Of a stretch of DNA of 64,000 nucleotides, positions 36,009 through 45,066 are shown one piece after another. Position numbers and translations under genes: made by a program. The notes below the pieces were generated by a model that saw only the letters and a list, made by a program, of their open reading frames with translations, did not search any database and was not told the DNA's origin. The number at the start of each line of letters is the position of its first letter. Positions within the stretch are counted from its first letter, which is position 1. The stretch covers positions 558,001 through 622,000 of the forward strand of contig NZ_JAHXRL010000003.1 in assembly GCF_019392245.1 (NCBI RefSeq), read 5' to 3'. The stretch comes from Sulfitobacter sp. CW3 (GTDB lineage: Bacteria > Pseudomonadota > Alphaproteobacteria > Rhodobacterales > Rhodobacteraceae).

Positions 36009-36956
36009 TTAATCTTTTGCATTCCCAAGGAAAAGTCGCGCGATGTCATCTATGGCCGCATCACGAAGTACGGGCGTTTCCATCAAAATCTCATGCTCGG
36101 CCCCTTGGACCATTTGCAGCTGCCCATTTTTCCAGTTTTCCATGCGATCCTTGATCCGACCGATATGGACGATCCGCTCGTTTGATCCAAGGAACGTAAT
36201 ACATGGCAGGCTGGGGGCCGCACGAAGCGATAGATGCTTGGTTTCAGACAGCGCCTCGCGCAGCCAGACATAGCTGGGGCCGCCCAAAGACAAGTCCGGG
36301 TGCGCTGCGAGTTGGTCGCGCATCATATCGTACATGGATTCGTCAGTGGTCAGCATATTGTCGTCAAACGGGGCGGTGTCGATGTAAGGCTCGGGCTTGG
36401 TTCCAAATGGCAGGCGATAGCCTTGGCCGATTTGTGGCATCAGATGTGACAAAGCCGTCGCGATCGGGCGCAAATGCGGGGCAAGCCGAATGCCCCACAT
36501 GGGGGCGGTAAAGGCAGCGGCTTGCACCGACAGCCCTTCCATTACGGCGCGCAGGCCGATGCAGCCGCCCATCGAATGGGCCAACAAAAAGAAGGGACGC
36601 GGCAGTTGCAGGCCACGCGCTGTGCGCATCAGGGCGGCGACGTCCTTTTGGTAGTCGGAAAATACGTTAACATACCCGATGCGCCGATCCGGTAGCATAC
36701 GATCTGCCAATCCCTGACCGCGCCAGTCAATCGTGATAACTGCCAACCCGCGTTTGGCGAATTCCGCGGCAGTTACACCATATTTTTCAACGTATTCGGT
36801 CCGGCCGGGGAACAAGAGAACGGTGCCTCTTGCCCCCTCGACAGGCCAATGCGCGATCCGCACCCGTTTGCCGTCAGACGTGTCGACCCAGTGGGCCACA
36901 CCAGTGTCTGGCCCAGGATAGACATCGGTGAACAGGGGTGCGGGGGGCAGTTTCAT
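36009..36956 (-). CDS. Alpha/beta hydrolase, lysophospholipase-like
   Basis: 315 aa of the serine aminopeptidase S33/monoacylglycerol-lipase group. It has ITIDWRGQGLADR, the nucleophile elbow LAHSMGGCIGLRA, and a late VQGAEHEILME histidine. No signal peptide, so cytoplasmic. The start overlaps the SCP2 gene stop by one base (TAATG), giving a two-gene operon linked to lipids. Confidence 0.9.
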   Translation of the reverse strand: MKLPPAPLFTDVYPGPDTGVAHWVDTSDGKRVRIAHWPVEGARGTVLLFPGRTEYVEKYGVTAAEFAKRGLAVITIDWRGQGLADRMLPDRRIGYVNVFSDYQKDVAALMRTARGLQLPRPFFLLAHSMGGCIGLRAVMEGLSVQAAAFTAPMWGIRLAPHLRPIATALSHLMPQIGQGYRLPFGTKPEPYIDTAPFDDNMLTTDESMYDMMRDQLAAHPDLSLGGPSYVWLREALSETKHLSLRAAPSLPCITFLGSNERIVHIGRIKDRMENWKNGQLQMVQGAEHEILMETPVLRDAAIDDIARLFLGNAKD

Positions 36957-37246
36957 TAGGCCAGTACGGATGCCAGTTTCATGGCCATTCCCATGTCGCC
37001 GTCGATCTTGAGCTTGCCGCTCATGAATGCGCCGGTTGGGTTCGTGTCGCCGGACAGGATTGCCTGAAATGTTTCTGCATCAGCAGACAGGGTCACGTCA
37101 GCGGTTTCATCAGCCGCACGCGCGCCGGTTTCGTCCATCATCACGCAGCCTTCGCCTTCGATGTCGAATTTCGCTGTCCCGTCAAAGTCAGCGCCTGCCA
37201 GCTTTTCATTCAGTACAGTTACGGCTTCGTTCACAATATCGCTCAT
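36956..37246 (-). CDS. SCP2 sterol-binding-domain protein
   Basis: 96 aa single SCP2 domain: VLNEKLAGADFDGTAKFDIEGEG, then ADVTLSADAETFQAILSGDTNPTGAFMSGKLKIDGDMG and a terminal MGMAMKLASVL. Binds lipids or acyl groups in known members. AAGGGC precedes ATG 37246; the frame extends to 37279 without support. Operon with the hydrolase. Confidence 0.93.
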   Translation of the reverse strand: MSDIVNEAVTVLNEKLAGADFDGTAKFDIEGEGCVMMDETGARAADETADVTLSADAETFQAILSGDTNPTGAFMSGKLKIDGDMGMAMKLASVLA

Positions 37247-37320
37247 AGTGGGCCCTTTTTTGGCAAATGGAGCCGTCACGTCTGGAAAAGTGGCGGCAGC
37301 CTGTTACATTCAGCATTGTT

Positions 37321-37887
37321 ATGGTCAATCACATCGTCAACCTCAAACATACCGTAGCGGCACTTGGTTTGTTGGTGTTGCTTGCAGGTACGTGTTTTGC
37401 GCAATCTGCCCTGCCACAAGCGGATGAATTGCTGGAAAAACTGCGCAATGCGCCCGCAGAAGACGCCGCGCGAATCGAGCGCGACGTTCAGGCCGCTTGG
37501 TCGCGGTCCGGATCTGCCACAATTGACCTGCTGCTCAAGCGGGGACGCGACGCCATGCGCGCCGGGGACACGAAGCTGGCGATCGAACATTTCACCGCGT
37601 TGACCGACCATGCGCCAGAGTTTGCCGAAGGCTATCATCTGCGCGCTCAGGCCTATTTCCACGCTGATCTTTATGGTCCTGCGATTGACGATCTAGAATC
37701 AACTTTGGCGTTTAACCCGTTGCAATATGATGCGATTTTCGGGTTGGGCGCGATCTTGCAAGAGTTTGGAAACCTGCGCGCGGCCGCGCAATTGTATCGC
37801 CGGGTTTTAACAATTAACCCTCACCATGAAAACGCGCAAAAGGCGCTGGACGGGCTTCGGCGCGACGGCATCGGGCGCATACTTTAA
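37321..37887 (+). CDS. Exported TPR-repeat protein
   Basis: 188 aa. Signal peptide-like start (MVNHIVNLKHTVAALGLLVLLAGTCFA then QSALPQ), followed by three TPR-like repeats: AMRAGDTKLAIEHFTALTDHAP, YFHADLYGPAIDDLESTLAFNP and LQEFGNLRAAAQLYRRVLTINP. No strong ribosome-binding site; an upstream in-frame ATG at 37267 is possible. Probably a periplasmic adaptor. The helicase gene starts 18 bases downstream. Confidence 0.82.
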   Translation: MVNHIVNLKHTVAALGLLVLLAGTCFAQSALPQADELLEKLRNAPAEDAARIERDVQAAWSRSGSATIDLLLKRGRDAMRAGDTKLAIEHFTALTDHAPEFAEGYHLRAQAYFHADLYGPAIDDLESTLAFNPLQYDAIFGLGAILQEFGNLRAAAQLYRRVLTINPHHENAQKALDGLRRDGIGRIL

Positions 37888-37905
37888 TACGTCGGGAATA
37901 TTCTG

Positions 37906-40833
37906 GTGACAGGCGATAGTAGGATCGTGGCCGTTTTGGGCCCGACCAACACTGGCAAAACAACATATGCCATTGAACGGATGCTTGCGCATCGCACCGG
38001 GATCATCGGCTTGCCTCTGCGGCTGCTTGCGCGCGAGGTGTATGACCGGATTGTCGCGCTGCGCGGCCCGTCTGTGGTGGCTTTGGTCACGGGCGAGGAA
38101 CGGATTGTACCGCCGCGCACGCAGTATTGGGTCTGCACGGTCGAGGCGATGCCCGAAGGCATGGGCGCGGATCTGGTCGCGGTGGATGAAATCCAACTAT
38201 GTGCTGATCCGGAACGGGGGCATGTCTTTACCGACCGCTTGCTGCGGGCACGGGGCCTGCACGAGACGCTGTTTATGGGGTCGGACACCATGCGCGGGAC
38301 GATCGCAGCATTGGTCCCAAAGGCGCAATTCATCAAACGCGAGAGAATGTCCGAATTGACCTATGTTGGTCAGAAAAAGATAAGCAGGATGCGCCCACGC
38401 AGTGCAATCGTCGGGTTTTCGGTTGAGAATGTATATGCGATAGCCGAGCTGATCCGTCGCCAAAAGGGCGGTGCGGCGGTCGTTATGGGTGCGCTTTCGC
38501 CCCGCACACGCAATGCTCAGGTCGAGATGTATCAAAACGGCGAGGTTGATTATCTGGTCGCCACAGATGCCATCGGGATGGGTCTGAACCTTGATGTGGA
38601 CCACGTCGCATTTTCAGCGCTCAGCAAATTTGACGGTCGCCGCATGCGTCCGCTGGCCCCGAACGAATTGGCCCAGATCGCCGGGCGGGCAGGGCGCGGG
38701 TTCAAAAGCGGCACATTCGGCGTGACCGGTGATGCGCCCCCGTTGGAGGATGGCGTAGCCCGCGCCATCATGGACCACAACTTTACCCCGCAGAACAAGA
38801 TCAACTGGCGCAACCCGTCGCTTCAGTTCGGGTCGATTGACCGGCTGATCAAGACGCTTGAGATGGCCCCGGATCACGAACGTCTGTTCAAAGCCCGCGA
38901 GGCTGACGATCTGCGCGCGCTGAAAACTCTGGGCGAGGATGCCGAGATCATGGCGCGCTGCACGGACGGGCCGTCGGTCAAACTGTTGTGGGATGTTTGC
39001 CGTATTCCCGACTTTCGTGGTATAAGCCATGCAGAGCACGCGAGCCTGCTTGAGGTGATTTTCAACTACCTTCATCAGCGTGGATCTATCCCGGATGACT
39101 GGATTGCGCGACAAATACAGCGCATTGATCGAACCGATGGCGACATTGATGCGTTATCCAAGCGACTGGCATTTATCCGCACGTGGACTTATGTCACCCA
39201 ACGCAAAGGGTGGACGGGTGACGAAAACCATTGGCGAGACGAAGCGCGTGTCGTAGAAGACAGACTGTCGGACGCGCTGCACGAGCGTTTGACCCAAAGA
39301 TTTGTAGATCGGCGCACATCCGTGCTTTTGCGCCGACTAGGACAGAAGGAAGCCATGGTGGCCGAAGTAAACGAGACCGGTGAAGTAACCGTTGAAGGCG
39401 AATTTGTAGGCAAGTTGGACGGGTTCCGCTTCCGGCAAGACAAAGGCGCTGGCGTCGCAGAAGACAAAACGATCAAGACCGCGTCATTGCAGGCTTTGGC
39501 CCCGCAATTCCATTTGCGTGCAGACCGTTTTTATAATGCGCCCGATACCGAGATTGATTTTACAGAGCAGGGCGGCTTGATGTGGGGCAGCGCGGCTGTG
39601 GGCAAGCTGGTTGCTGGCCCTGACGCGCTGAAACCCGGTATCGAGGTTTTCGTTGACGATGTTGCAGGCCCCGAGGTCGCGCAAAAGGTGCAGCGGCGTT
39701 TGCAGCACTTTATTGATCGCAAGATCGCGGCATTGTTCGAACCTCTTGTTGCTTTGTCCAAGGATGAGGCCCTGACCGGTCTTGCCCGTGGTTTTGCGTT
39801 CCGCATGGTTGAAAATCTGGGCATTATCCCACGTGCTGACATCGCCGACGATGTGAAGGCGCTGGATCAAGAGGCACGCGGTGCCTTGCGCAAGCACGGT
39901 ATTCGCTTTGGCCAGTTCACAATCTTCATGCAAGCATTGCTGAAGCCCGCGCCGACACGTCTGCGTTTGGTGCTGTGGTCGCTGACGAAAGGCTTGCAGG
40001 AATTTCCGGAATCGCCCCCACCCGGTTTGGTGACGATCCCCGTTGATGCCGGTGCCCCTGCGGGTGCGGATACCATGTCGGGCTACCGCAACGCCGGTAC
40101 GCGCGCGATCCGCATCGATATGCTGGAACGCTTGGCAGATATGCTGCGGTCAGAGGATTCGCGCGGCGGATTCGAGGCCAAGCCAGACATGCTGTCGATC
40201 ACGGGCATGACGCTTGAGCAGTTCGCTGCCCTGATGGAAGGCTTGGGCTATAAGGCCGAAAAAGCCGAACGTACCAAGGTGAAACCCGTTGATACGGTCA
40301 TGCCCCATGACGATTCCCCGTTTGCGGCGGCTGCCGATGCAAATGCGGACAAGCCCGTCATGGACATTGCCGCTGAACAGCCAGCCGGTGGGATCGTCGC
40401 AGATCCGGCACCCGCGCAACCTGCTGATATTGTGCCTGAAACGGCGGGCATGATCGACGAAGGCATTGCGCCGATGATCTCGGAAGAGGCGGAAAGCACC
40501 GAGGTGTCTGACCACATCGGCGATACGGCAAAAGGCGAAACACCGCTGGGCACAGCGCCTGATGCATCGCTTGCCGGTGCCGAGACCGAAGTGTTCTATG
40601 TCTTTACCTGGGGGCGTGCCCCCCGTGCCAATCAAGGGGCGCGGCGTGGTGGTGGCAATGAGCGTCCCCAAGGTAAGGGCAAGCCCGGACCGCGTGGGAA
40701 AAAAGGTGGCCCGCGTGGTGATAAGGGTGGCAATAAATCGCAAAACTTTAGCGCGCGCCCACCCAAGGCAGAAAAGCCTATCGATCCAGACAACCCCTTT
40801 GCTGCGGCCCTGATGGGTCTCAAGAACAAGTAA
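37906..40833 (+). CDS. Suv3-like DEAD/DEAH RNA helicase
   Basis: 975 aa. Helicase core like mitochondrial SUV3: Walker A GPTNTGKT (12-19), VDEIQ (93-97), GSDTM, DYLVATDAIGMGLNLDV and LAQIAGRAGRG (motif VI). A C-terminal helical domain follows. The last 175 residues are low complexity: an acidic/Pro-Ala stretch, then a Gly-Lys-Arg-rich part (GKGKPGPRGKKGGPRGDKGG) likely to bind RNA. GTG start. The next gene begins immediately after the stop. Probable role in RNA turnover; partner nuclease not seen here. Confidence 0.92.
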   Translation: MTGDSRIVAVLGPTNTGKTTYAIERMLAHRTGIIGLPLRLLAREVYDRIVALRGPSVVALVTGEERIVPPRTQYWVCTVEAMPEGMGADLVAVDEIQLCADPERGHVFTDRLLRARGLHETLFMGSDTMRGTIAALVPKAQFIKRERMSELTYVGQKKISRMRPRSAIVGFSVENVYAIAELIRRQKGGAAVVMGALSPRTRNAQVEMYQNGEVDYLVATDAIGMGLNLDVDHVAFSALSKFDGRRMRPLAPNELAQIAGRAGRGFKSGTFGVTGDAPPLEDGVARAIMDHNFTPQNKINWRNPSLQFGSIDRLIKTLEMAPDHERLFKAREADDLRALKTLGEDAEIMARCTDGPSVKLLWDVCRIPDFRGISHAEHASLLEVIFNYLHQRGSIPDDWIARQIQRIDRTDGDIDALSKRLAFIRTWTYVTQRKGWTGDENHWRDEARVVEDRLSDALHERLTQRFVDRRTSVLLRRLGQKEAMVAEVNETGEVTVEGEFVGKLDGFRFRQDKGAGVAEDKTIKTASLQALAPQFHLRADRFYNAPDTEIDFTEQGGLMWGSAAVGKLVAGPDALKPGIEVFVDDVAGPEVAQKVQRRLQHFIDRKIAALFEPLVALSKDEALTGLARGFAFRMVENLGIIPRADIADDVKALDQEARGALRKHGIRFGQFTIFMQALLKPAPTRLRLVLWSLTKGLQEFPESPPPGLVTIPVDAGAPAGADTMSGYRNAGTRAIRIDMLERLADMLRSEDSRGGFEAKPDMLSITGMTLEQFAALMEGLGYKAEKAERTKVKPVDTVMPHDDSPFAAAADANADKPVMDIAAEQPAGGIVADPAPAQPADIVPETAGMIDEGIAPMISEEAESTEVSDHIGDTAKGETPLGTAPDASLAGAETEVFYVFTWGRAPRANQGARRGGGNERPQGKGKPGPRGKKGGPRGDKGGNKSQNFSARPPKAEKPIDPDNPFAAALMGLKNK

Positions 40834-41220
40834 TTGTCTGAGGCGGCGACAAAGCTGCGGCTGGATAAATGGCTGTGGCATGCGCGGTTCTTTAAGACAC
40901 GATCACTGGCGGCGGCACGCGTGCAAGCGGGTGCCGTCCGGGTGAACGGCAGTGTGGTGCAAAAACGCGCAACGATTATCGTGCCCGGTGACGTTTTGAC
41001 CTTTGCGATGGGCGATGACATTCGTGTGATTCAGATCGACGGGATCGGTACACGGCGCGGCCCGGCCCCCGAAGCGCAGGAACTTTATACCGATCTGTCC
41101 CCGCCTGCGCCCAAGTCCGAGAAAAAACCGCCTGAAAATCCAGCTTTTGAGGGAAAAGGGCGCCCCAGTAAGCGTGATCGGCGTGTGCTTGATCTTTCTC
41201 GGGCGCGCCATCTTGAATGA
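40834..41220 (+). CDS. S4-domain RNA-binding protein (HslR/Hsp15-like)
   Basis: 128 aa. An S4 domain occupies the first 65 residues (LRLDKWLWHARFFKTRSLAA, VRVNGSVVQKRATIIVPGD), then a basic/proline-rich tail. Hsp15 relatives bind stalled 50S-peptidyl-tRNA; that role is inferred. The only usable start is TTG directly abutting the helicase stop (TAA-TTG), so translation depends on coupling. Confidence 0.9.
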   Translation: MSEAATKLRLDKWLWHARFFKTRSLAAARVQAGAVRVNGSVVQKRATIIVPGDVLTFAMGDDIRVIQIDGIGTRRGPAPEAQELYTDLSPPAPKSEKKPPENPAFEGKGRPSKRDRRVLDLSRARHLE

Positions 41221-41271
41221 TGTGCTGTGCTGATTTAGCAATGCGCCAAATCCGTTATAAAAGATGACCCT

Positions 41272-41610
41272 ATGACCTATATCGTTAATGACGCCTGCAT
41301 TGCGTGCAAATACACCGACTGCGTCGAGGTTTGCCCCGTGGATTGTTTCTATGAGGGCGAGAACATGTTGGTCATCCACCCCGATGAGTGCATCGATTGT
41401 GGCGTGTGCGAACCGGAATGCCCGGCCGATGCGATCCGCCCTGATACAGAGCCGGATATGGAAAAATGGGTCGAATTCAACCGCAAGTATTCCGAGCTAT
41501 GGCCGGTGATCATCACCAAGAAAGATCCCCTTCCTGAGGCGGAAGAGCGTGACGGTGAAGACGGCAAGCTAGAGAAATACTTCTCTGAGGTGCCGGGCGA
41601 AGGCGGTTAA
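41272..41610 (+). CDS. fdxA: Seven-iron ferredoxin FdxA
   Basis: 112 aa. Cysteine pattern C9, C12, C17, C21, C25, C40, C43, C46 and C50 ([33 protein letters not shown]) equals that of Azotobacter FdI, binding one [3Fe-4S] and one [4Fe-4S] cluster. Acidic C-terminal extension ([15 protein letters not shown]). Cytoplasmic electron carrier. Likely ended by the terminator at 41699. Confidence 0.96.
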   Translation: MTYIVNDACIACKYTDCVEVCPVDCFYEGENMLVIHPDECIDCGVCEPECPADAIRPDTEPDMEKWVEFNRKYSELWPVIITKKDPLPEAEERDGEDGKLEKYFSEVPGEGG

Positions 41611-41698
41611 GCGATTCGAATAACGCGCAAACCTAGGGCGGAATTGTAACAGAATTGACGCAAAATCCCCCTGCTGCGCGGTAATTTGATCAAGAACT

Positions 41699-41730
41699 GC
41701 CTTGCCATCGCTTTCGGTGGGGCTGTTTTT
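41699..41730 (+). terminator. Rho-independent terminator after fdxA
   Basis: CCATCG pairs with CGGTGG around CTTT, flanked by GC, then GGGGCTGTTTTTG. It lies about 90 bases after the fdxA stop. Confidence 0.7.
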
Positions 41731-41822
41731 GTGGTATATTCAATTCCAATGAACTTACACATGTACCACCTCTCAACCACTTTTCCGCGGTTGAAATTGT
41801 AATTCTGAAGTTATGAATCTTG

Positions 41823-41854
41823 GCTGTCGGCCTTTCTGGGCCGGGCAGCTTTTG
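41823..41854 (+). promoter_or_regulatory. Attenuator-like hairpin in the carD leader
   Basis: GCTG-t-CGGCC pairs with GGCCG-gg-CAGC, followed by TTTTG, 60 bases before the carD start. With the fdxA terminator upstream, the 304-base fdxA-carD gap holds two terminator-like hairpins. The rest of the gap shows only an AT-rich region (GGTATATTC at 41732) that may be the carD promoter. Confidence 0.45.
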
Positions 41855-41914
41855 TCTGTGTGAAAAGACAATCTACCCCTGCGGGCCATGTCCCGCGACC
41901 AAGGAGCCATGTTT

Positions 41915-42430
41915 ATGAGCAAGTCGAAAAAGCTAGATTTCCGCCCCAATGAATTCGTCGTCTATCCTGCGCATGGCGTCGGGCAAATTGTGTCCGTCGA
42001 AGAACAGGAAGTCGCGGGCATCACGCTGGAACTTTTCGTGATTGCCTTTGTAAAAGACAAGATGACTTTGCGCGTGCCGACCCACAAGGCGATCGAGATC
42101 GGGATGCGGGCGCTTAGCAGCCCTGACACGATCACCCACGCGATGAAAACCCTCAAGGGTAAAGCCAAGGTAAAGCGCGCCATGTGGTCGCGCCGGGCGC
42201 AGGAATACGAGCAAAAGATCAACTCGGGCGATCTGATTGCTATCGCCGAGGTCGTGCGCGACTTGCACCGTACCGACGATCAACGCGAGCAAAGCTATTC
42301 CGAGCGTCAGCTGTATGAAGCAGCTCTTGAGCGTCTGACACGCGAAGTGTCTGCCGTTGCGGGTGGTGATGAACTGGCCGCTGCCAAGCAGATCGGTGAC
42401 GTGCTGGAAAGCCGCGTAGCCGCCGCTTAA
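41915..42430 (+). CDS. carD: CarD-family transcriptional regulator
   Basis: 171 aa. An RNA-polymerase-binding Tudor-like domain starts FRPNEFVVYPAHGVGQIVSVEEQ, followed by a helical DNA-binding domain (KVKRAMWSRRAQEYEQKINSGDL). Stabilises open complexes, typically at rRNA and housekeeping promoters. AAGGAG at 41900 suits ATG 41915 (9-base spacing) better than ATG 41909. Confidence 0.94.
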   Translation: MSKSKKLDFRPNEFVVYPAHGVGQIVSVEEQEVAGITLELFVIAFVKDKMTLRVPTHKAIEIGMRALSSPDTITHAMKTLKGKAKVKRAMWSRRAQEYEQKINSGDLIAIAEVVRDLHRTDDQREQSYSERQLYEAALERLTREVSAVAGGDELAAAKQIGDVLESRVAAA

Positions 42431-42448
42431 GCGAGCCAACCAAGCATT

Positions 42449-42486
42449 AAAAAAGCCGCGGCAGGTTTCCCTTGCCGCGGCTTTTG
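42449..42486. terminator. Bidirectional terminator between carD and the antiporter gene
   Basis: AAAAGCCGCGGCA (42451-42463) pairs perfectly with TGCCGCGGCTTTT (42473-42485), giving U-tracts on both strands for the convergent genes. Confidence 0.92.
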
Positions 42487-42497
42487 TTTGTCTGCTG

Positions 42498-44426
42498 CTA
42501 GGCCTGCTTCTTTTCCTCTTCTTCGATCCGGTTCATGAACGCGGTTTCGAGATCCTTTTGCAGCTCTTTCGCGCGGCTGACATAGGCCTTGTTCTCGCTT
42601 GGTGGGATGCCGGGCCGCCACAGCGCGGCCAGTTCGCGCACCGATGCACGGTCGTGGCTATAGAACATGCGCTGCGCTTCGGCGGCCTCGTAGTCGGACA
42701 GGCCCAGGTTTTCCAGCACATAGCGCCCCGCACGCAGCGAGCTGTCGAACATTTCGCGCACGATGTCATTTCCTCCGGCCTGATACTGAAGGTACACATC
42801 CGTGCGGTCATGGGCGCGGGATACGATGTGCAGATCGGGACATTCCTTGCGGGCATAGGTAATCAGCTGAAGCGCCGATTTGGGGTCGTCCAATGCCACA
42901 ACCAGCACCTTGGCATCGCGCAGCCCAGCCTTGCGCAGAATGTCCGGACGCGTCGGATCGCCCAAGAATGCCTTGTAGCCAAAGCGACGCATGACGGCGA
43001 TTGTCTCGGGGTTGTGATCCAGCACCACAGTTCGAAAGCCCGAGGCCTGAACCAGACGGTTCACGATCTGACCAAACCGGCCCACGCCTGCGATGATGAC
43101 GGTGCCCTGTTCGTCAATTTCATCTGCCACGATGGGGCCGGCTTTGGTGTCAAAGCGTTTGCTGATCTGGTCGTATAAAATGAACAACAGCGGCGTGATC
43201 AGCATCGACAGGGCGACGACGAGCAGTAGGACTTCGGCAACATTGCCGGGCATGACGCCAGTTGCGACCGAGAAACTGACAAGTACAAAGCCGAATTCAC
43301 CCGCCTGCGCTAGTCCAAGGGCCAGCAGCCATCTATCGCGACCGCGCAGCTGGAACAGGGTGCCCAAGCCAAACAGAATGATCCCTTTGACGATGATCAC
43401 CAGCAAGGCCATGCCCATGATGACCACCGTGTCCGCATATAGCAGCTCAAAGTTGATGCCCGCGCCGACGGTGATAAAGAACAGACCCAGCAACAGTCCT
43501 TTGAACGGCTCAAGGTCGGTTTCCAGCTCGTGACGGAATTCGCTGCTGGCCAAAACCACCCCAGCCAAAAACGCACCAAGGGCAGGGGACAGACCAACAA
43601 GCATCATCAGGAACGAAATCCCCACAACGATCAGCAGGGCAAGTGCCGTGTACATCTCGCGCAGTTTTGCCGCGTGAATAAAACGGAACACGGGGCGGGT
43701 GAAAAACACGCCGGTGATGATGATGCCCGCGATGGCACCGATGGTCACAAGGGTAATGCCCCAGCCGGGCAACCCCTGAATAAGTGATATAGCGGCATAG
43801 GCGACCTCGGCCCCTTGGCCCACAGGCTCTGACGCGCCATGCCCGACTGCCGACGCGGCATGATCATTCTCCACGATAGAGATGGACCCGTCTGGCAAGA
43901 CCTCGGCAACCATCTTGGTGGCCAGCAGCGGCAGGAATGCAAGGATCGGGATCACCGCGATATCCTGCGTTAACAGGACCGAAAACACAGACCGCCCGCC
44001 CGCCGTTTGCATCAACCCTTTTTCCGACAGGGTTTGCAGCACGATCGCGGTCGAAGACAGTGACAGCGTCAGGCCGACTGCAATTGCCACACCAATCGGC
44101 TGGTCATAGGCCATCGCGATGCCCATCAGCGCTGCCGAGGATATCAGGACCTGCAAACCGCCCAACCCCAACAAGCGATGTCGCATGTTCCACAGGGCGC
44201 GTGGTTCCAGCTCAAGGCCAATCAGAAACAGCATCATGACCACGCCGAATTCCGCGAAATGCTGAAGGTCTTTGGTTTCCGATCCGACAAAGCCCAAGGC
44301 GGGGCCAATCAAAATACCCGCCGCCAGATAGCCCAGCACAGAACCTAACCCCAACCGGGAGGCAATTGGCACCGCAATCACTGCAGCCGCCAGATAGATC
44401 GTGGCTTGGAACAGGAAACCTTCCAT
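42498..44426 (-). CDS. KefB/KefC-type cation:proton antiporter (CPA2)
   Basis: 642 aa. About 12 membrane spans (Na_H_exchanger domain; IASRLGLGSVLGYLAAGILIGP, SLSSTAIVLQTLSEKG, LTQDIAVIPILAF), then a cytoplasmic TrkA-N/RCK domain (VIIAGVGRFGQIVNRLVQASGF, GDPTRPDILRKAGL). Exports K+ or Na+ in exchange for protons in known members. The loop at about 178-205 is long. No KefF/G partner is adjacent. Confidence 0.94.
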   Translation of the reverse strand: MEGFLFQATIYLAAAVIAVPIASRLGLGSVLGYLAAGILIGPALGFVGSETKDLQHFAEFGVVMMLFLIGLELEPRALWNMRHRLLGLGGLQVLISSAALMGIAMAYDQPIGVAIAVGLTLSLSSTAIVLQTLSEKGLMQTAGGRSVFSVLLTQDIAVIPILAFLPLLATKMVAEVLPDGSISIVENDHAASAVGHGASEPVGQGAEVAYAAISLIQGLPGWGITLVTIGAIAGIIITGVFFTRPVFRFIHAAKLREMYTALALLIVVGISFLMMLVGLSPALGAFLAGVVLASSEFRHELETDLEPFKGLLLGLFFITVGAGINFELLYADTVVIMGMALLVIIVKGIILFGLGTLFQLRGRDRWLLALGLAQAGEFGFVLVSFSVATGVMPGNVAEVLLLVVALSMLITPLLFILYDQISKRFDTKAGPIVADEIDEQGTVIIAGVGRFGQIVNRLVQASGFRTVVLDHNPETIAVMRRFGYKAFLGDPTRPDILRKAGLRDAKVLVVALDDPKSALQLITYARKECPDLHIVSRAHDRTDVYLQYQAGGNDIVREMFDSSLRAGRYVLENLGLSDYEAAEAQRMFYSHDRASVRELAALWRPGIPPSENKAYVSRAKELQKDLETAFMNRIEEEEKKQA

Positions 44427-44471
44427 AGGATGTCTTCTTTCATTAGGCCGGATTGTACCAGCTGGGGGCCG

Positions 44472-44930
44472 TTAGGTGGGCAAAGGTCCGTCGTGCTTTA
44501 ATTGGTCCATAACGATCTGACTATGCACTTTTGCGACAGCCCCGTGGGGCAGCAGAACATCATGTATCAACTGGTTGAGGCTGGACAGGTCCGTACAGTA
44601 GACCCGCAAAAGGTAATCCGCATCCCCCGTCATGGTCCAGGCGCTCACGATCTCGGGGCGGGTCGCCAAAAGCCGTGCAAAGCTGGCAGAATGGTCCGGT
44701 CCGTGGGTGCCAAGATGCACCTGAATGAAACCCTGCACGTCCAGACCCAGCCGGATCGGGTTCAGCTTGGCACGGTAGCCTTCGATATATCCTTCGGTTT
44801 CAAGCCGTTGGCGTCTGCGCCCGGCTTGGGATGGCGAAAGATGCAGCCGTTCACCCAATTCCTGCGCCGTCAAATGCGCGTCCTTTTGCAGGGCGGCCAG
44901 CAGGCGGCTATCTGTTTCATCCAGTGTCAT
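44472..44930 (-). CDS. Lrp/AsnC-family transcriptional regulator
   Basis: 152 aa. N-terminal helix-turn-helix (LLAALQKDAHLTAQELGERLHLSPSQAGRRRQRLE) and C-terminal RAM ligand domain (VSAWTMTGDADYLLRVYCTDL). Divergent from hppD across 136 bases, suggesting control of tyrosine/phenylalanine breakdown; effector not known. Confidence 0.92.
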   Translation of the reverse strand: MTLDETDSRLLAALQKDAHLTAQELGERLHLSPSQAGRRRQRLETEGYIEGYRAKLNPIRLGLDVQGFIQVHLGTHGPDHSASFARLLATRPEIVSAWTMTGDADYLLRVYCTDLSSLNQLIHDVLLPHGAVAKVHSQIVMDQLKHDGPLPT

Positions 44931-44998
44931 GCGGGTTTCTCGCTCGATTTCACCCTGTTATGCGGGGTTCGCGCATTTTTAGCCAGAAGCTAGGTCAA

Positions 44999-45010
44999 AT
45001 TTGCGCAAAT
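44999..45010. promoter_or_regulatory. Perfect palindrome in the regulator-hppD gap
   Basis: ATTTGCGCAAAT is a perfect 12-bp palindrome 56 bases before the hppD start. A second inverted repeat, TGGGA-N6-TCCCA, is at 45034-45049. Either could be the operator of the divergent Lrp-type regulator. Confidence 0.5.
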
Positions 45011-45066
45011 ACAGCGGGGTTCTGCCGATAGGTTGGGAGAAATATCCCAGCGATAGGAGAATCCCC

